Part shown: positions 13,224 through 25,165 of the stretch, one piece after another
How positions within the stretch are numbered: the stretch's first letter is position 1
How the letters are laid out: each line of letters opens with the position of its first letter
Assembly: GCF_002776525.5 (NCBI RefSeq)
Contig: NC_045441.1
Location: 109,149,440 to 109,213,439, forward strand
Reading direction: 5' to 3'
From: Piliocolobus tephrosceles
Taxonomy: Eukaryota; Chordata; Mammalia; Primates; Cercopithecidae
Length of the DNA stretch: 64,000 bases
The notes under the pieces: model-generated
Database searches by the model: none
What the model saw: the letters and a program-made list of their open reading frames with translations, nothing else
Told to the model about the DNA's origin: nothing
Made by a program: the position numbers and the translations under genes

Positions 13224-13583
13224 TGTCTTAGTCTGTTTGAACTACTATAACAAAAATATCACAAACTGGTTGGCTTATAAACAGCAGACCTTCATTTCTC
13301 ACAGCTCTGGAGGCTGGGAAGTCCAAAATCAAGGCACCAGCAGATTTGGTGTCTGGCGATGGGCCTCTTCATAGAAGGTGGTCTTTCTGCTGTGTCCTCA
13401 TGTGGTAGGAAGGGGTACAAGAGAGTTCTCTCAGGCCATTTTTGTAAGGACACTAATCCCATTCAGGAGAGCTCTATCCTCATGACTAATCTCCCAAAGT
13501 CCCCACCTCCTAATAGCATCACCGTGGGGGTTAGGAGTTCAACATACGAATCTGAGGGGGAGACAAACATTTTGACCATAGCA
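13224..13583 (-). mobile_element. MLT1A-type solo LTR (ERVL-MaLR)
   Basis: Plus-strand text is the reverse complement of an MLT1A LTR, from 'tgtcttagtctgtttgaact' to 'ttttgaccatagca'. It includes 'tctcacagctctggaggctgggaagtcc' and 'gtccccacctcctaatagcatcacc'. Flanking 5-mers are cctag (13219-13223) and cctat (13584-13588), a decayed target duplication. Length, about 360 bp, is normal for the family. Confidence 0.88.
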
Positions 13584-13878
13584 CCTATTCTAGAATTGTG
13601 AAACTGGCTTTCATTTATTAACAAAAATATAACTGAATAGAATGCAAGAGAAGAAAAGAGAGGAAAGGAGAAATAAACAAAGATCACAGAAGGCAAGGGT
13701 AATCAGATGAGTTTAATAAGACATTTCACATTTATGAGAGTATGTATACTGAGTTGCAATGTAAAGCATATTTCTTAGTAAAAAATAATATTTAAAAAAT
13801 GTATAAACCACTACCACAATTTATTTGGAGATGAATTTTCTTTGGGTCTCAAATAAAGTAAAAGAAAGTTCTAATGCA
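13584..13878. other. Unannotated AT-rich sequence
   Basis: Short spacer between the MLT1 LTR and the next L1; no feature seen. Confidence 0.45.
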
Positions 13879-14163
13879 AAATTTCTTTTTTTTTTTTTTT
13901 TTTAACTTTTATTGTAAGTTCACAGTTACAACTGCAGGTTTGTTACATTGGTAAACGTGTGTCATGGGGGTTTGCTTTACAGGTTATTTCATCACCCAGG
14001 TATTAAGCCTAGTACCCATTAGTTATTTTTTCTGATCCTCTCCCTCCTCCCACCCCCTACCCTCCAAAAGGCCCCAGTGTGTGTTGTTCCCCTTTATGTG
14101 TCCATGTGTTCTCATCATTTAGTTCCTACATGTAAGTGAGAACATGAGGTATTTGGTTTTCTG
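13879..14163 (-). mobile_element. L1 3' end (primate L1PA/PB), antisense
   Basis: A poly-T run is followed by 'aacttttattgtaagttcac', 'gcaggtttgttacattggtaaacgtgtgtcatgg', and 'gtccatgtgttctcatcatttagtt..gtgagaacatgaggtatttggttttctg'. Flanking 'aaaatttc' occurs on both sides (near 13879 and 14165), consistent with L1 target-primed insertion of a severely 5'-truncated copy. Confidence 0.88.
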
Positions 14164-16180
14164 AAAATTTCCATGTGTCTATCAAGATTAGCTTGGGAGG
14201 AAGGTTGAGAGTAAATGTTGTTATGATCCCAAAACATCTGCCTGGGGAAACATTATTTTTAAAGTATCAGAATGACTCCCTTATGCAGCCCAGGCTATTT
14301 TCTGGTAAAGTGACATCCTAGTTAGCCTTGTCACAGAAGCAGACCCTAAGGCAAGGATTTGCACACAAGTAATTTGAGAAGAAAATGGAGTATCATCAGT
14401 TGGGAACTAGGAAAGCAATACAGGGAAGGGAAGGGAGCTATAAGGTAACTATTAAATCTGCTACCATGGTCAGGTTATGTTGGTGGGAAACCCTGGGGAA
14501 ACAGCACCTACTGCAGAATGATCCCACCCAAGGGGCAAGAGAACAAGTATTTATTTCCAAGTGGCAAGTTGGTCAAAGGCTGCTGCCAGGGCAGGGGGTG
14601 AAGATGGTGAGTGTTAATCCCCTGGCATTTCTGGCCTACCTGCTCCTGGGCAGAGCAAGGCAGAGAAATTTTTGCTGTTCTTCGGAGAGAAAAAAGACTA
14701 TGGGCCCCACCATGCAGATACTGAAAAGAACAAAGGTAATAAACAGAGCACTCAGGGCATCTGCTCAGGTGGCCTGATCCTACAGAGACTTCTCCAAAAT
14801 TCTGGGGCATCCTCTACATCCTTGTCCACTCACACTCACCTTGGAGGGGATGCTTTCCTGGACTAAAGACCCAGATGTATCTGAGGGTGAAAAGTAGCAT
14901 GAGTAATGTTGGTATTGTTTTAGTACTAGTTTTGGTAGCAAGTGAAGAGCAGATAAAATTTTCTTGGTGGTTCCAAAATGTCCACCACTTTGTAATAAGA
15001 ACAAAGTCTGCACAGATCTAAAAGGAAAACTCTAATTTTTAGCAGATTAGAAGCCCCTCATGCTAGTTTCCCAGGCTCTAAGCTGTTAGTCACATAATCC
15101 AACTTGGTCTGCTTCTTGTCCCTCCCAGATTTAGTAGTGAGCCTGAAATTCTGCAGGGCCATAAGCGCCTGCACAGCTTCTGAACTTTCCCTCTTCTGGC
15201 CTCACTTTTCCTGAAGCTGAAGGGAAAGGGACAGCTGACTGCCATTCCCACAGCTTTAGACCCTTCTTCTCACTGTCTTTGCCCTGGGAAGGGAAACTGA
15301 GTTGTATCAGTCCTGCTCCCTGGGCCCCTGACACCATGACAGGGAAGAAAATCTGCTAAAGATCTATGGTTACTTGGATTCACTGAGCTGAGATGCTCAA
15401 ATCTAATGCATCTTCACATCCTGTGCTGGGAAATGCCCCACCTAAGGGAGATGTTACTTATAGATGCAAAGCAATTCCAGGGACCTACCAGGGGACTGAT
15501 AGAGCCACACTTCCTTAATCATAGAATTACAGATTCACCTGGGGCTCATGGCTCACAGGTTGCCAAGTTACCTCACCAAGCAAATGTGATGGAATTACCA
15601 AGACAGGTTTAGATCTGTGGTGGAATAGGCCACAAAGTTCTTGAGATCTCTCTGGCTTCTGGCTTAGGGACTCAACCACTATGTCTACTAGATTCAAGGA
15701 ATGAGAAAACAGGTGTGTGTGACTCTACATTCCTCAACCCCAAACAGTTGAAGAAAGTGAAGACTCAGCTCCAGGTTAGTTCCACCAAGTCTGGGAGAGC
15801 ACAGAGATTCCCCCCCCCCCCCCATCAGGTGGTATGGTGGTATGGCCTAGAATTTGATTGTACACATCACCTCCAGAATATTTGTCCCTGAGCACTTATC
15901 CAGAGCCCAGCCTACAGCTTCTCTCCCAGTTAATTGTATTAGCCAAGGAATCATGACTGAGTTTCTGTCTTGGAGTTGCTGAGATCTCTCTGGCTTCTCC
16001 CAGGATCAGAACCTGTTTTAACTCAGAACATTTGACTGTGACCTTTCTGTCCTGCAACACTGCCTGGTTCTTCCAAGTAATGCCCAGAAGACTGAACCCT
16101 ATTCTCCATGTCTCTGTCACTGGCCTCTTCAAACTAAAGAGACTCTCCTAGAAGCAGGTACAGCTCATCATCTGACTTCA
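14164..16180. other. Unannotated sequence, partly decayed repeats
   Basis: No secure family. 14310-14420 reads like an old repeat terminus ('cacagaagcagaccctaaggcaaggatttg'). The 130-aa frame at 14385-14777 lacks domains and overlaps this decayed stretch. No gene is called. Confidence 0.4.
15810..15823. repeat. Poly-C homopolymer (C14)
   Basis: Fourteen consecutive C between 'cacagagatt' and 'atcaggtgg'. Long C runs are much rarer than A runs in primate DNA. Confidence 0.95.
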
Positions 16181-16870
16181 AGACTCCCAATTTCTGGAAG
16201 ACCAGCACCTGTGCTTGATCTACCAGGGTCTTGACATTAATACCAGCCAAGCTGAGAAGTGGGCTTTGGCCACTGAGGCAGGTAAAAATCTTTTACCTTT
16301 CCTCCTGGGCACACAGCTAGATGACACGTCCCAGTCTTTCTTGCAGTGACCATGTGCCTAAGATCTGACACTAGAATCTGAGCAGAAATTGTGTGCTCTA
16401 TTTCTGGACTTGGACCATGAAAACCTCATGTGTGATTCTACACTCTTCGTCTATATGTCGGCTGGATATCTAGACCAAAGGCATTCATGAAAACCCCATG
16501 TTGAGAGGACACAACATCTCTCAACTTCAGTCCTCAAAAGACTACACAGAGGCCAAGCATGGTGGCTCATGCCTATAATCCCAGCTACTCAGTAGGCTGA
16601 GGAACGAGGATCGCTTGAACCCGGGAAGCAGAGGCTGTTGTGAGCCGAGATCATGCCACTACACTCCAACCTGGGGGACAGAGCGAGACCTTGTCTGAAA
16701 AAAAAAAAGACTACACAGAGGAAAGTACCATCCCCCACAGCCTACCCCACCCTCCAGCACTAATGGGCTTTTGCATGCATAAGAAATTTCCATTGTGTGA
16801 GTCACTACTATTTGGGGGTTTATCTGTTACAGCAGCTGGACTTATACTATCCAACACAGTCACCCATGAC
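16180..16870 (+). mobile_element. Old LTR-like repeat, split by an Alu
   Basis: 'agcctg..tctggacttggaccatgaaaacctcatgtg' near 16405 and, after the Alu, 'aatttccattgtgtgagtcactactatttgggggtttatctgttacagcagc' near 16785 resemble a MaLR/ERVL-type LTR 3' half ('ttgtgttaagccactgag..gttacagcag'). Family is uncertain. Confidence 0.4.
16550..16709 (+). mobile_element. Monomeric (internally deleted) Alu
   Basis: Starts as an Alu left arm ('ggccaagcatggtggctcatgcctataatcccagc') and continues directly as the right arm ('tactcagtaggctgagg'). The join lies exactly at the 'taatcccagc' motif present in both arms. It ends in A11. The duplicated flank 'aagactacacagag' lies on both sides, so the short form is bounded by an intact target duplication. 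Confidence 0.85.
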
Positions 16871-18390
16871 CAAGGCTAGGCTCCAAGCCAAGTGAGTGAC
16901 CCCAGCTTGTCTGCAGCTTGCTCCCCTCTCTCTCACAGTTGTAGAGGTCCCAGCTCTCCATACTGCCCAGGGAGACAGTTTGAGACACGTGGGCAAGTAG
17001 AAGGGTGGGAGACATAAGAGATGTTTCTCAAGGGAAAAACTTTGACTCTTCCATGTTTTGTAATCAGGAATTTTCCATAGTCGCACAGTGAGTCAGAGGA
17101 AAAGCCATGTTTTTCACCCTCCCTCTGCTGGGGCAGCTGTCTTCCTCCAGGATGGGGTCTAAGCTCCATTCCTAGGAAGGACGGGGGTCAGTAAGGAGAA
17201 GGGTCATCAACTCAGGATACTACCTTCTCATGGAAACCACTGAGAAGACTAAGCACAACAGTCACACACAAGTCAGGAAATTTTCAATCAGCTGGGCAAT
17301 CCTTTTTTGTTTAAATATAGTATTGTTTCATCCCTCTCCCAAGTGATTTTATCCCCTCAATATTTTTAATGTCATTAGAACTGCCCATTCCCATCATTTA
17401 ACCTGTAAACTACATTGCCCAACTCATTGGTACCAAGAAGCAAGTTGAAAAGTTCCGCCCTGTGGTGTCACAGCACTAAGTGCTGCCACCCAAATGCATA
17501 GCAAATTCGTTAAAGACAGGAAAGAAAACAAGCTCTAACTAGGCTTCTTGAGGCTCCCAATGCTGCTTGGTCACCACAATCAGTGAGTTTCCTCCAGAAA
17601 AGGGTTCATGCAGCTCCTGAATCTAGCATGTCTTCAGGGAATTTAGGAATGTTTCTTTCATCAGCCCTACCCTGAGGGGAAAGATTCCTCAGAGCAATGT
17701 AAAAAACACAGGGCAAAGAAAGAGGAGGAGGCTCGTGACATGTGGCAGCCCTTCTCTACAGAGAGTGGATGGGCCTGAGAACCAGTGCATTGCTGGGACT
17801 ATATTTAGTTCATCCAGTGACATCTTTGAGCCTCAGCGCCATCTCTCATGATAGCAAGGGACTGTGAGACTGAACGTTTTTCTCATTGTAGCAGGGGTCT
17901 GACTCACTAGTTTTAAAAAAATCTGAGAACAATGAGACCCAAGGGGATAACAGAGTTCCAAAAACAAAAAAAAAAAAAAAAAGGAAAGAGAGAGTCAAGC
18001 ATTCCTGTAGGTTGAATAAAAAGACAACAGTCCTGGAAACATTTTCTAGGAAGTCTCCAATATTTTCTAGGAGGTCTCCAATAAGCCATTTTTTGCTAGC
18101 ACAAAATTCTAAATTGTACCAAATACTAGTTCATAATTTTCATTGAGTTCTGAAAAACATAAGCCTATTTTTACAATGAATGTTTGAAACTGAAACTGTA
18201 AGTGCTAACTGGAGACCAGCATGTGTTCTCACTGCTGTTTGCCTTTGAGGAACTGACTCCAAATTGCAGGGTTGCCACATTCAAGCCAACAGGTGGCCTC
18301 TTTGAGTTAGGTCTTGACTCCCAAAAGTTGTTAGAGACATGCTGAATATTTTTCAACCAATTCTCTTCTAATTCTGTGAATAGCTTACTA
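16871..18390. other. Unannotated, mostly unique sequence
   Basis: No gene or secure repeat. Minor items are an A-run at 17970-17983 and a 21-bp tandem duplication near 18041-18082 ('attttctaggaagtctccaat' repeated with one change). Confidence 0.45.
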
Positions 18391-18612
18391 CAGAGTTTAA
18401 CAAACTTTTTCTAGACCAGATAGCAAATATTTTTTAGGCTTTGCAGGTCATATGGTCTTTGTCACAATGAGTGAATGTTGCCATTTTGGCACTAAAACAA
18501 CCAGAGATAATAGGTGAATGAATGGGCATGGCCGTGTTCCAATAAAACTGTTTTATTGGGGGAAAAATAGGCAGTGGGCTGAATTTACCCTGTGACCATG
18601 ACTTGCTAACAT
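18391..18612. mobile_element. hAT-Charlie-type MITE (MER3/MER33-like)
   Basis: Ends are inverted and decayed ('cagagtttaacaaactttttct' and 'catgacttgctaacatttg'). The interior has 'ggctttgcaggtcatatggtctttgtc' and 'gtgttccaataaaactgttttatt', the hallmark of the MER family whose ends read 'tcggcaaact..'. Exact name uncertain. Confidence 0.6.
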
Positions 18613-19820
18613 TTGACTCACTACTGGCCAGTACCAGTGTTGCTGACACTGGGCTCACAAACACTACCCAGGGCTTCACCCTGTCCTATGACCAGAGCCA
18701 CCTCCACCCCCATCCCAGTAAGCTGTCTCAAAAACCTTCTCCTGGCCAACAAAAACCAAGAAAGAAAAAATTAATCTATCCCTGTATTTATATCAGTACC
18801 ACAAGGATTATCAAAAAAAACTCTAACTTTTTAGGAAACAAAGTGACTAGAAATCTGAAACTGATTACATCGTCAAACTTCTTTTAAGTTTGACCCCAAA
18901 AGAAGAATGAAGTTTCTTGAAACTCCTGCATCCACTGACAGGAATTGGAGTCTTAGTCAATTATCTGAAGTTAGACCTTTGTAACACCTGGTTTTCTTGA
19001 TTATAGATAGGCCATGTTCCAGGACTACTATACAATATTTGGTTTGCAGGAAGTACTCAAATCAGAGTTGTGAGAAGAGTTTGTGGCACTGAGGGCCTGA
19101 TAGATTCCATTATTTTGCCTAAAAATCAGTGTTAATGTCAATGTCTCAAAAATTAATGTTAATGTTGAATTAACCACCCAAAGTGTGGATGTTTCTACTT
19201 GCTTAGTACCTTGTAGAGTTTCTTTGGAGAAATAACAAAAGGAATTACCTACTTAAGAATGGTACACAGGCTTATAAATAACTCATGTAGGCATGCATAA
19301 CTAATACATTTTTTCCCAAGGACATGGTAAACTCTTCCAATCTCAAGTAAAACCTCAAAATCTAGGTCCTGGTTCTGGCTCTTTTCACAGAGTAAAGGCA
19401 TGGAGTTGGATGAGAAAGGTCTTTTTCTTAAGGCAGGGTAACTTTTATAAGACAGGAGTTCTGTAAGGGGCCAGGGCTTGATGTTATCTAACCCACATGC
19501 AAAGGGCAGGTACAAAGTCAGGCACACCCGGCCTCATATGCACGTAGGACATGACAACTGGAAAAGACGTCAAGAAGTAACAGACTGTCCAGTGGCATTT
19601 GTCCTGACTAGGTATATCTAAACCTGTCTCATTTATCCATGGTCAGTCGTCAAAAGAAGGAAGCAACAGCATGCAGCTGTATTCACAGCAACCACCTGAG
19701 AACCTTTTCTCATTGCTTCCAGCCCTACCTTTAGTTCCTGACTTCCCTAGCTCTGCCTGTTTTCTGAACCTTCACCTTCATGGAAGGTAGAATTGAGGAG
19801 CTATTAGAAAGCCAGGTTTG
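18613..19820. other. Unannotated unique sequence
   Basis: No recognised repeat or coding exon. Confidence 0.45.
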
Positions 19821-19984
19821 TAAACTGTGGTGGTTCCAAAACCCTAGGTACACAGTAAACTCACCTGGGGATTTTATAAAAATCCCAATACCCAGGCCAT
19901 ATCCTAAGCCAACTACATTAGGTTTTCTAGGCGTGGGACCAGGTATTAGTCTGTTCTCAAGCTCCCAGGGCCACTGGGTTAATA
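19821..19984. mobile_element. Possible hAT-type MER fragment
   Basis: 'gtttgtaaactgtggtggttcc', 'aaactcacctggggattttataaaaatcc' and 'ggccatatcctaagcc' resemble the MER group with 'caaact..cacctggagggctt..aaatgcagattcc'. Divergence is high. Confidence 0.45.
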
Positions 19985-20022
19985 TCAGATGGTCTGAATT
20001 CAAAGTCCAGTATAAACAATTA

Positions 20023-20058
<36 letters not shown>

Positions 20059-20175
20059 TTTCTCACCTGTAAATGGTGATAATTATAGTCTCTAATTTAT
20101 AAGATTGCAAGGATTAAATTAGTTCATTCACATAAAAATATCAGCACAGTTATTAAATGTTAGTTCTTAGAACCC
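19985..20175 (+). mobile_element. MIR SINE with internal CT array
   Basis: 'gatggtctgaattcaaagtccag', then a CT microsatellite where the MIR usually reads 'cctctctg', then 'gttttctcacctgtaaatggtgataatta' and 'gattgcaaggattaaattag'. The microsatellite has grown inside the SINE. Confidence 0.75.
20026..20056. repeat. (CT)n microsatellite
   Basis: About 14 CT units inside the MIR above. Confidence 0.95.
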
Positions 20176-20409
20176 AGTTTCCTCTTCTTGACTTCCCAAT
20201 TTTGCATTTCAGTGCCTTCCACATCCTTAGCTTTTCCTCATCCTCCCTGTCCTCCTGTATCAGTTGCTCTAGGTATGCTCTGGGGACAGCCTAGTACTCC
20301 AGGCTGTGTAGTGGGCACCCTGGCCAGGATCACCCCTGCCACTGAAGGCCCCTGGACAGGAGTTGGAGGGTCAAACACCGAGGAAACACTGACAGAGGGT
20401 GGTAACAGA

Positions 20410-20523
20410 GAGGGTGACCCACTGTCCTAAACTGCCCCAGGACTGAGATATTTCCCAGGATACAGGATTTAGAGAACTAAAACCAGGACAGCCCCAGTAA
20501 TCCAGGGCAGTTGGTCACTCTAA
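20410..20523. mobile_element. Short palindromic MITE
   Basis: The two ends are inverted copies ('agggtgacccactgtcctaa' at the left, '..cagggcagttggtcactct' at the right), with 'gaactaaaaccaggacagcccc' inside. This is a non-autonomous DNA element of about 114 bp. I recognise the wording but not the exact name. Confidence 0.55.
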
Positions 20524-21257
20524 TTGGAACAGATGGTCCAAGAAATCAATGCAGGCAGGGGTTATCTTTAGGAAAGTCACTGAGCAGGAAGTCAGGGTCT
20601 CGAGGTTAGACTCCACCCCTACACAAGGATAAAGTGAAAGAAGAAAAGGAACTGCAAGAGCAAGGCAGGACCCCAGCCCTACAGGCAACAGGCCAGTGCC
20701 TTTTAAGAGACACAGCATCTCCGTTAACAAAACTGGCAAGATGGCAGTATTATAAGGTCAAGACCCAATTAGCATAGGTGGCATGAGTGTCAAGCTAAAA
20801 ATGCATAAACCCGTAAGAGTTAAACAAAGCTGAACTATATAGGAAGAAACCTCAGCCTCAAAGAGATGCTGGCTAAAGCACTCTGCCCTGCATGATGTAC
20901 TCTTGACCTCTTTTTTCCTTTCTATTTAACATTTTTTAAATTGTGGTAAATATACACATAACATATTTACCTTCTCAATCATATTAAGTATACAGTTAGT
21001 ATATTCACATTGTTAAGCAATTTCCAGAACCTTTTTATCTTTCAAAACTGAAACTCTACCCATTAAACAACTCCCCATTTCTCTCTTCCGAGTCCCTAGC
21101 AGCCAGAATTCTAATTTCTGTTTCTGTAAGCCTATTTACTCCGGATACCTCATACAAGTGCAATCATGCAGTATTTGTCTTTTTGTGACTGGCTTATTTC
21201 ACTTAGCACAATGTCCTCAAGGTTCATTCATGTTGTAGCATGTATCAGAATATACGT

Positions 21258-22126
21258 TGATGTGGTTTGGCTCTGTCCCCACTCAAATCTCATCTTGAAT
21301 TGTAACTCCCACAATTTCCACGTGTCGTGGGAGGGTTCCAGTGGGAGGTAATTGAATCACAGGGACATGTCTTTCCTGTGCTAGTCTCATGAGAGTGAAT
21401 AAGTCTCACGAGCTCTGATGATTCTATAAGGGAGAGTTCTCCTGCACAAGCTCGCTCTTGCTGCAGCCATGTAAGAAGTACCTTTCACCTTCCACCATGA
21501 TTATGAGGCCTCCCTCGCCATGTGGAATTGTAAGTCTATTAAACCTCTTTCTTTCTTTCCTTTTTTTTTTGTGTGTTCTAATTGCCTTTTCTTTTTTATT
21601 TTACTTTAAGTTCTGGCATACATGTGCAGAGCATACAGGTTTGTTACATAGGTATACATGCACACATATGTTTATTGCAGCACTATTTACAATAGCAAAG
21701 ACTTGGAACCAACCCAAATGCCCATCCGTGATAGACTGGATAAAGGAAATATGGCATATATGTACCACGGAATACTAGGCAGCCATAAAAAAGGATGAGT
21801 TCATGTCCTTTGCATGACATGACATCATTCCCAGCAAACTAACACAGGAACAGAAAACCAAACAACACATGTTCTCACTTGTAAGTGGGAGTTGAACAAT
21901 GAGAACACATGGACACAGGGAGGGGAACATCACACACCATGGCCTATTGGTGGATGGGAGGCAAGGGGAGGGAGAGCATTAGGACAAATACCTAATGCAT
22001 GCAGAGCATGCAGAGCTTAAAACTTAGATGACAGGTTGATGGGTGCAGCAAACCTCTTTCTTTTGTAAATTGTCCAGTCCAGTCTTGGGTATGCGTTTAT
22101 CAGCAGTGTGAAAATGGACTAATACA
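21258..22126 (+). mobile_element. THE1-type LTR (ERVL-MaLR), interrupted by L1
   Basis: Begins 'tgatgtggtttggctctgtcccc' and ends 'gtgaaaatggactaataca', with the diagnostic 'taagtctcacgagctctgatg' and 'gccatgattatgaggcc'-like segments. Flanking 5-mers tacgt (21253-21257) and tatgt (22127-22131) differ only by a C/T change at a CpG. Removing the inner L1 leaves an LTR of about 370 bp, the usual length. Confidence 0.92.
21555..22049 (-). mobile_element. Twin-primed (5'-inverted) primate L1 insertion
   Basis: Left part is an antisense L1 3' end: T10, then 'ttttattttactttaagttctggcatacatgtgc' to 'gtatacatg'. Right part, from 'cacacatatgtttattgcagc' to 'gatgggtgcagc', is sense L1 from just upstream. 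The two L1 pieces are therefore inverted relative to each other. The 14-bp flank 'aaacctctttcttt' is on both sides (21541 and 22050). Between two T-runs lies the non-L1 stretch 'gtgtgttctaattgcc', possibly a short 3' transduction. Confidence 0.9.
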
Positions 22127-22320
22127 TATGTCCTTTTAAAGGCTGACTAATATTCCATTCTATGTATATACTGCATGTTGTTTATTCATTCATCTATCCA
22201 TGGACATTTGGGTGGCTTTTCCCTTCTGGCTAATGTGAATAACACTGCTGTGAACACGAGGGTACAGATATCCCTTCAAGACCCTGATTTCAGTTATTTT
22301 GAGTCTTCACCCAAAAGTAA

Positions 22321-24591
22321 GATTGTCTTGAGCTCTTCTTGGGTTCTCATCCTGAATTCCCTGCCTCTGTACAGTGGGCCACAGAGCCACCCTCCCCACG
22401 GAGGAGCCCTCCCCTCCTGCTACCACTACCATGGCAATAGTTGCTGCCTCTTTTGCCCATTCAAACACTTGAGCTTGGAATGTTAATTTTCTCTGCATCA
22501 TCATCCATTTGTTCACTAACTGGAGAAATATTTACTGTAAGTCTGAGACCTGAAGACTGAGAAGATGATGGCCTAGTGAAAATTAGAGGAGGAGAAGAGC
22601 ATTCAGGGTCCAGCAAGTGTGGGTGTGAAGATTTGGCTTACACTTGTTAATCTCCTCTCAGCCTCCCTGTTTTTGTACTCCATACTCTTCTACACCATGC
22701 TGTATGCATCTTGGTTTCAAACAGAGTCACGGACTTCAGCTGGTACCTTCCCAGTCGTTTCATCAGGAGCAGGCTCTCCTCCACCTTCCCCTGACCCCGT
22801 GGCCTTACCACCTCCTGCAGCCCTGCACTTGCTTATTTCTGGCCTGACAAAACGCCCAGTGGATGCTCTGAGTGCATCGACTCTTGAAAACAATGATTCT
22901 TCCTCTCTGCTCCCCAGTAGAGTGAGATGGGTTCTTTATCTTGCCTAAGTTTTTTGAGGCACGCCAGAACAACCACAAATGCAGAACTTCCCTGGAAACT
23001 TCCTCTCCATTAGGGGAAAGCAAAATCAATTCTCTCTCTCTTTCTCCCTCTCTCCCTCCCGAAGCCTCCCCACTGCCCTCCAAATTTTTCACGTTGACAA
23101 ATCAGACTGGAAGCCTGTATGACAGCCATTTTCAGTGTTTAACAATAATTCTCCCTACATCATCTACAAGTTATGTCTTCAACACACAAAGACAGTTTCT
23201 AGGAGGACAAGCATCGTCCAGGACGTTGCTGCTCACGTTAAAGGGCAGCATCCTGTCCACAAATCACACACTCCAGTCTGCCCCCATCTGACAAATCAAG
23301 AAAACTTACAGAAAATTGGCTTATTGCATTTATCATTCCAGTGTTTGAGGATGTTTTAAGTTAATGATTTCCTTTTTTTTTTTTTATTGTGCCAAAATCT
23401 TTTTCAAACACAATGAAATAAAACATGTAGATATAGGTTTCATTTCCATTGGTTGTCTGAGGCTGAAAATGAAGAAGCCACTAGCTCAATGCTGACTTTT
23501 AATCTCATTGTGTGAGACCTTATCAATGTTTCCAAAATGCAGATTTAAAAAATAGCTCCGGTTAGGCTTTGAGAGGTTATTCTGTGAATTCTAGTGCATG
23601 CACTGCCATCTACTGGACATTTATGATATAAAACTAACTAAGCTGGTAGAAATAAGTGCATTGAATCACTGAAGGCTCTGTAGAAGAAAGACAGTACAAA
23701 CAACATTAATGTTTAGAAGAAAAATAAGTATCTGAATAGATTAATGGAATAAATAATTATAATATACAGGCACAAAAGTATTCCTGTCTGGAATTTCTCA
23801 TTACTAGAGAACTTGTATTTTCACCTGCAGAGTAATGTTTGTCACTCTAGTGAATGCAGAATCACAGCATTCATGCCAATAAAACCATTTTCAAATTGTG
23901 GTTCCTTAATACGACTAGGGACAAGAGGCAACTCATATCGTCCTTCATGTGGTTGAATTAAAGTAGGTATATGAGACTTCCCTTAGGATATTCTGTCTAA
24001 TCATATATTCTGAAAAAAATATGAGCATACTGTTATGTACAGTTACAGAACTTTAGCAGTTTTTAAAAGATTTAACTCAATCACACCCACAAGGCTGAAC
24101 TTCTCATAAATAAAATTTAATATTCATTTCAGAAGACAACACTGGGTTTTATAGCGTATTGTGGCCATTATTTAACGTATTAATTATTTTTGTATAATAC
24201 TATTAAACACCTACTTAGGCGACATTTCTACCTGTTTCTCTTCTGGATACATAAGGGTTATCCCTTAATTGGATGGTAGAAAACCATATGGATTTTGCAT
24301 TTTAAAACATACAAAGTGACTAGTTCTGAATACTTGACGTACATATGGGAGTGATATTCTTTTTTTTGCACAGCAATTTGATAATAAGGCAGAAGTTTGG
24401 GGGCAGAGTGGGCTTAGGTGTAAAAAAGATAAAATTAATTATAGATATTACACCCAACCTTTATAAATCACATGTCATTTTACTTATTTTAGGCCAGATC
24501 TCCCTTCCATGCATATGCATCTTACTAAGAGAGATGCTTTCAACAACAATGTAATAAATTGCTCCCAGCCACCTTAAGCCTTAATTCTTAG

Positions 24592-24593
<2 letters not shown>
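22321..24593. other. Unannotated, mostly unique sequence
   Basis: No gene or secure repeat. A pyrimidine-rich CT stretch lies at 23030-23060 and a T-run at 23372-23385. Frames up to 116 aa (22941-23291) have no domain. Confidence 0.45.

Positions 24594-24635
<42 letters not shown>
24594..24635. repeat. (TG)n microsatellite
   Basis: About 20 perfect TG units. Confidence 0.97.
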
Positions 24636-24637
<2 letters not shown>

Positions 24638-24884
24638 GAGAAGTTGTTTATCAGAAGGAATTAGTCTCTTAAATGAAGCCAATAGAAGAAATCACAACAG
24701 ATTATATGCTAATGAAAGAGTTAAATAACGAGTTTGTTTTAGCTGCAAGAGCACAAAAGAAAACATAGTGAATGATAAATAATTTGGAATTAGTCAACTG
24801 GGATGAGGTTTCTATTCAAAATCCTGGAATGGGGCTATTATCCTTTTAACAAAGAAAAAAAAAGTCTGGATTTTAAGAAAGCTA

Positions 24885-25165
24885 AATTTTTTATTGATAC
24901 ATAATGACTGTATGTATTTCTGGGATACATGTTGGCTTCATTAAAGAGACTAATTCCTTCTGATAAATGCATACAATGTGTAATGATAAAATCAGGGTAG
25001 TGGGGATATCTTTCACTCACTTATTATTTCTCTGTGTTGAGAATATTCCAAATCTTCTAGCTATTTTGAAATATACAATAAATTATTGTTAACTATAGTC
25101 ACCCTACTCTGCTATTAAACACTAGAACTTATTCTTCCTATCTAACTGTGTTTTGGTACCCATTA
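24885..25165 (-). mobile_element. L1MA/PB-type L1 3' end (antisense)
   Basis: 'tttttattgatacataatgactg', 'atacaatgtgtaatgataaaatcagggtag', 'gctattttgaaatatacaataaattattgttaactatag' and 'ctaactgtgttttggtacccattaac' are standard antisense L1 3' UTR. Flanks 'aagaaagctaaatttt' appear both sides (near 24877 and 25170), giving a clear target duplication. Confidence 0.92.

Larger units (their letters stand above)
20915..22320 (-). mobile_element. Old L1M-type L1 (antisense), interrupted
   Basis: Before the inserted LTR: 'gtgcaatcatgcagtatttgtctttttgtgactggcttatttcacttagcac'. After it, the same reading resumes: 'ttttaaaggctgactaatattccattctatgtatatact' and 'gtgaataacactgctgtgaacacgag'. The two halves are continuous L1 text, so the LTR between them is an insertion. 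Confidence 0.85.

Noticed and set aside
14385..14777. 130-aa open frame
   Set aside because: No domain, no splice or promoter context, and it overlaps decayed repeat-like sequence.
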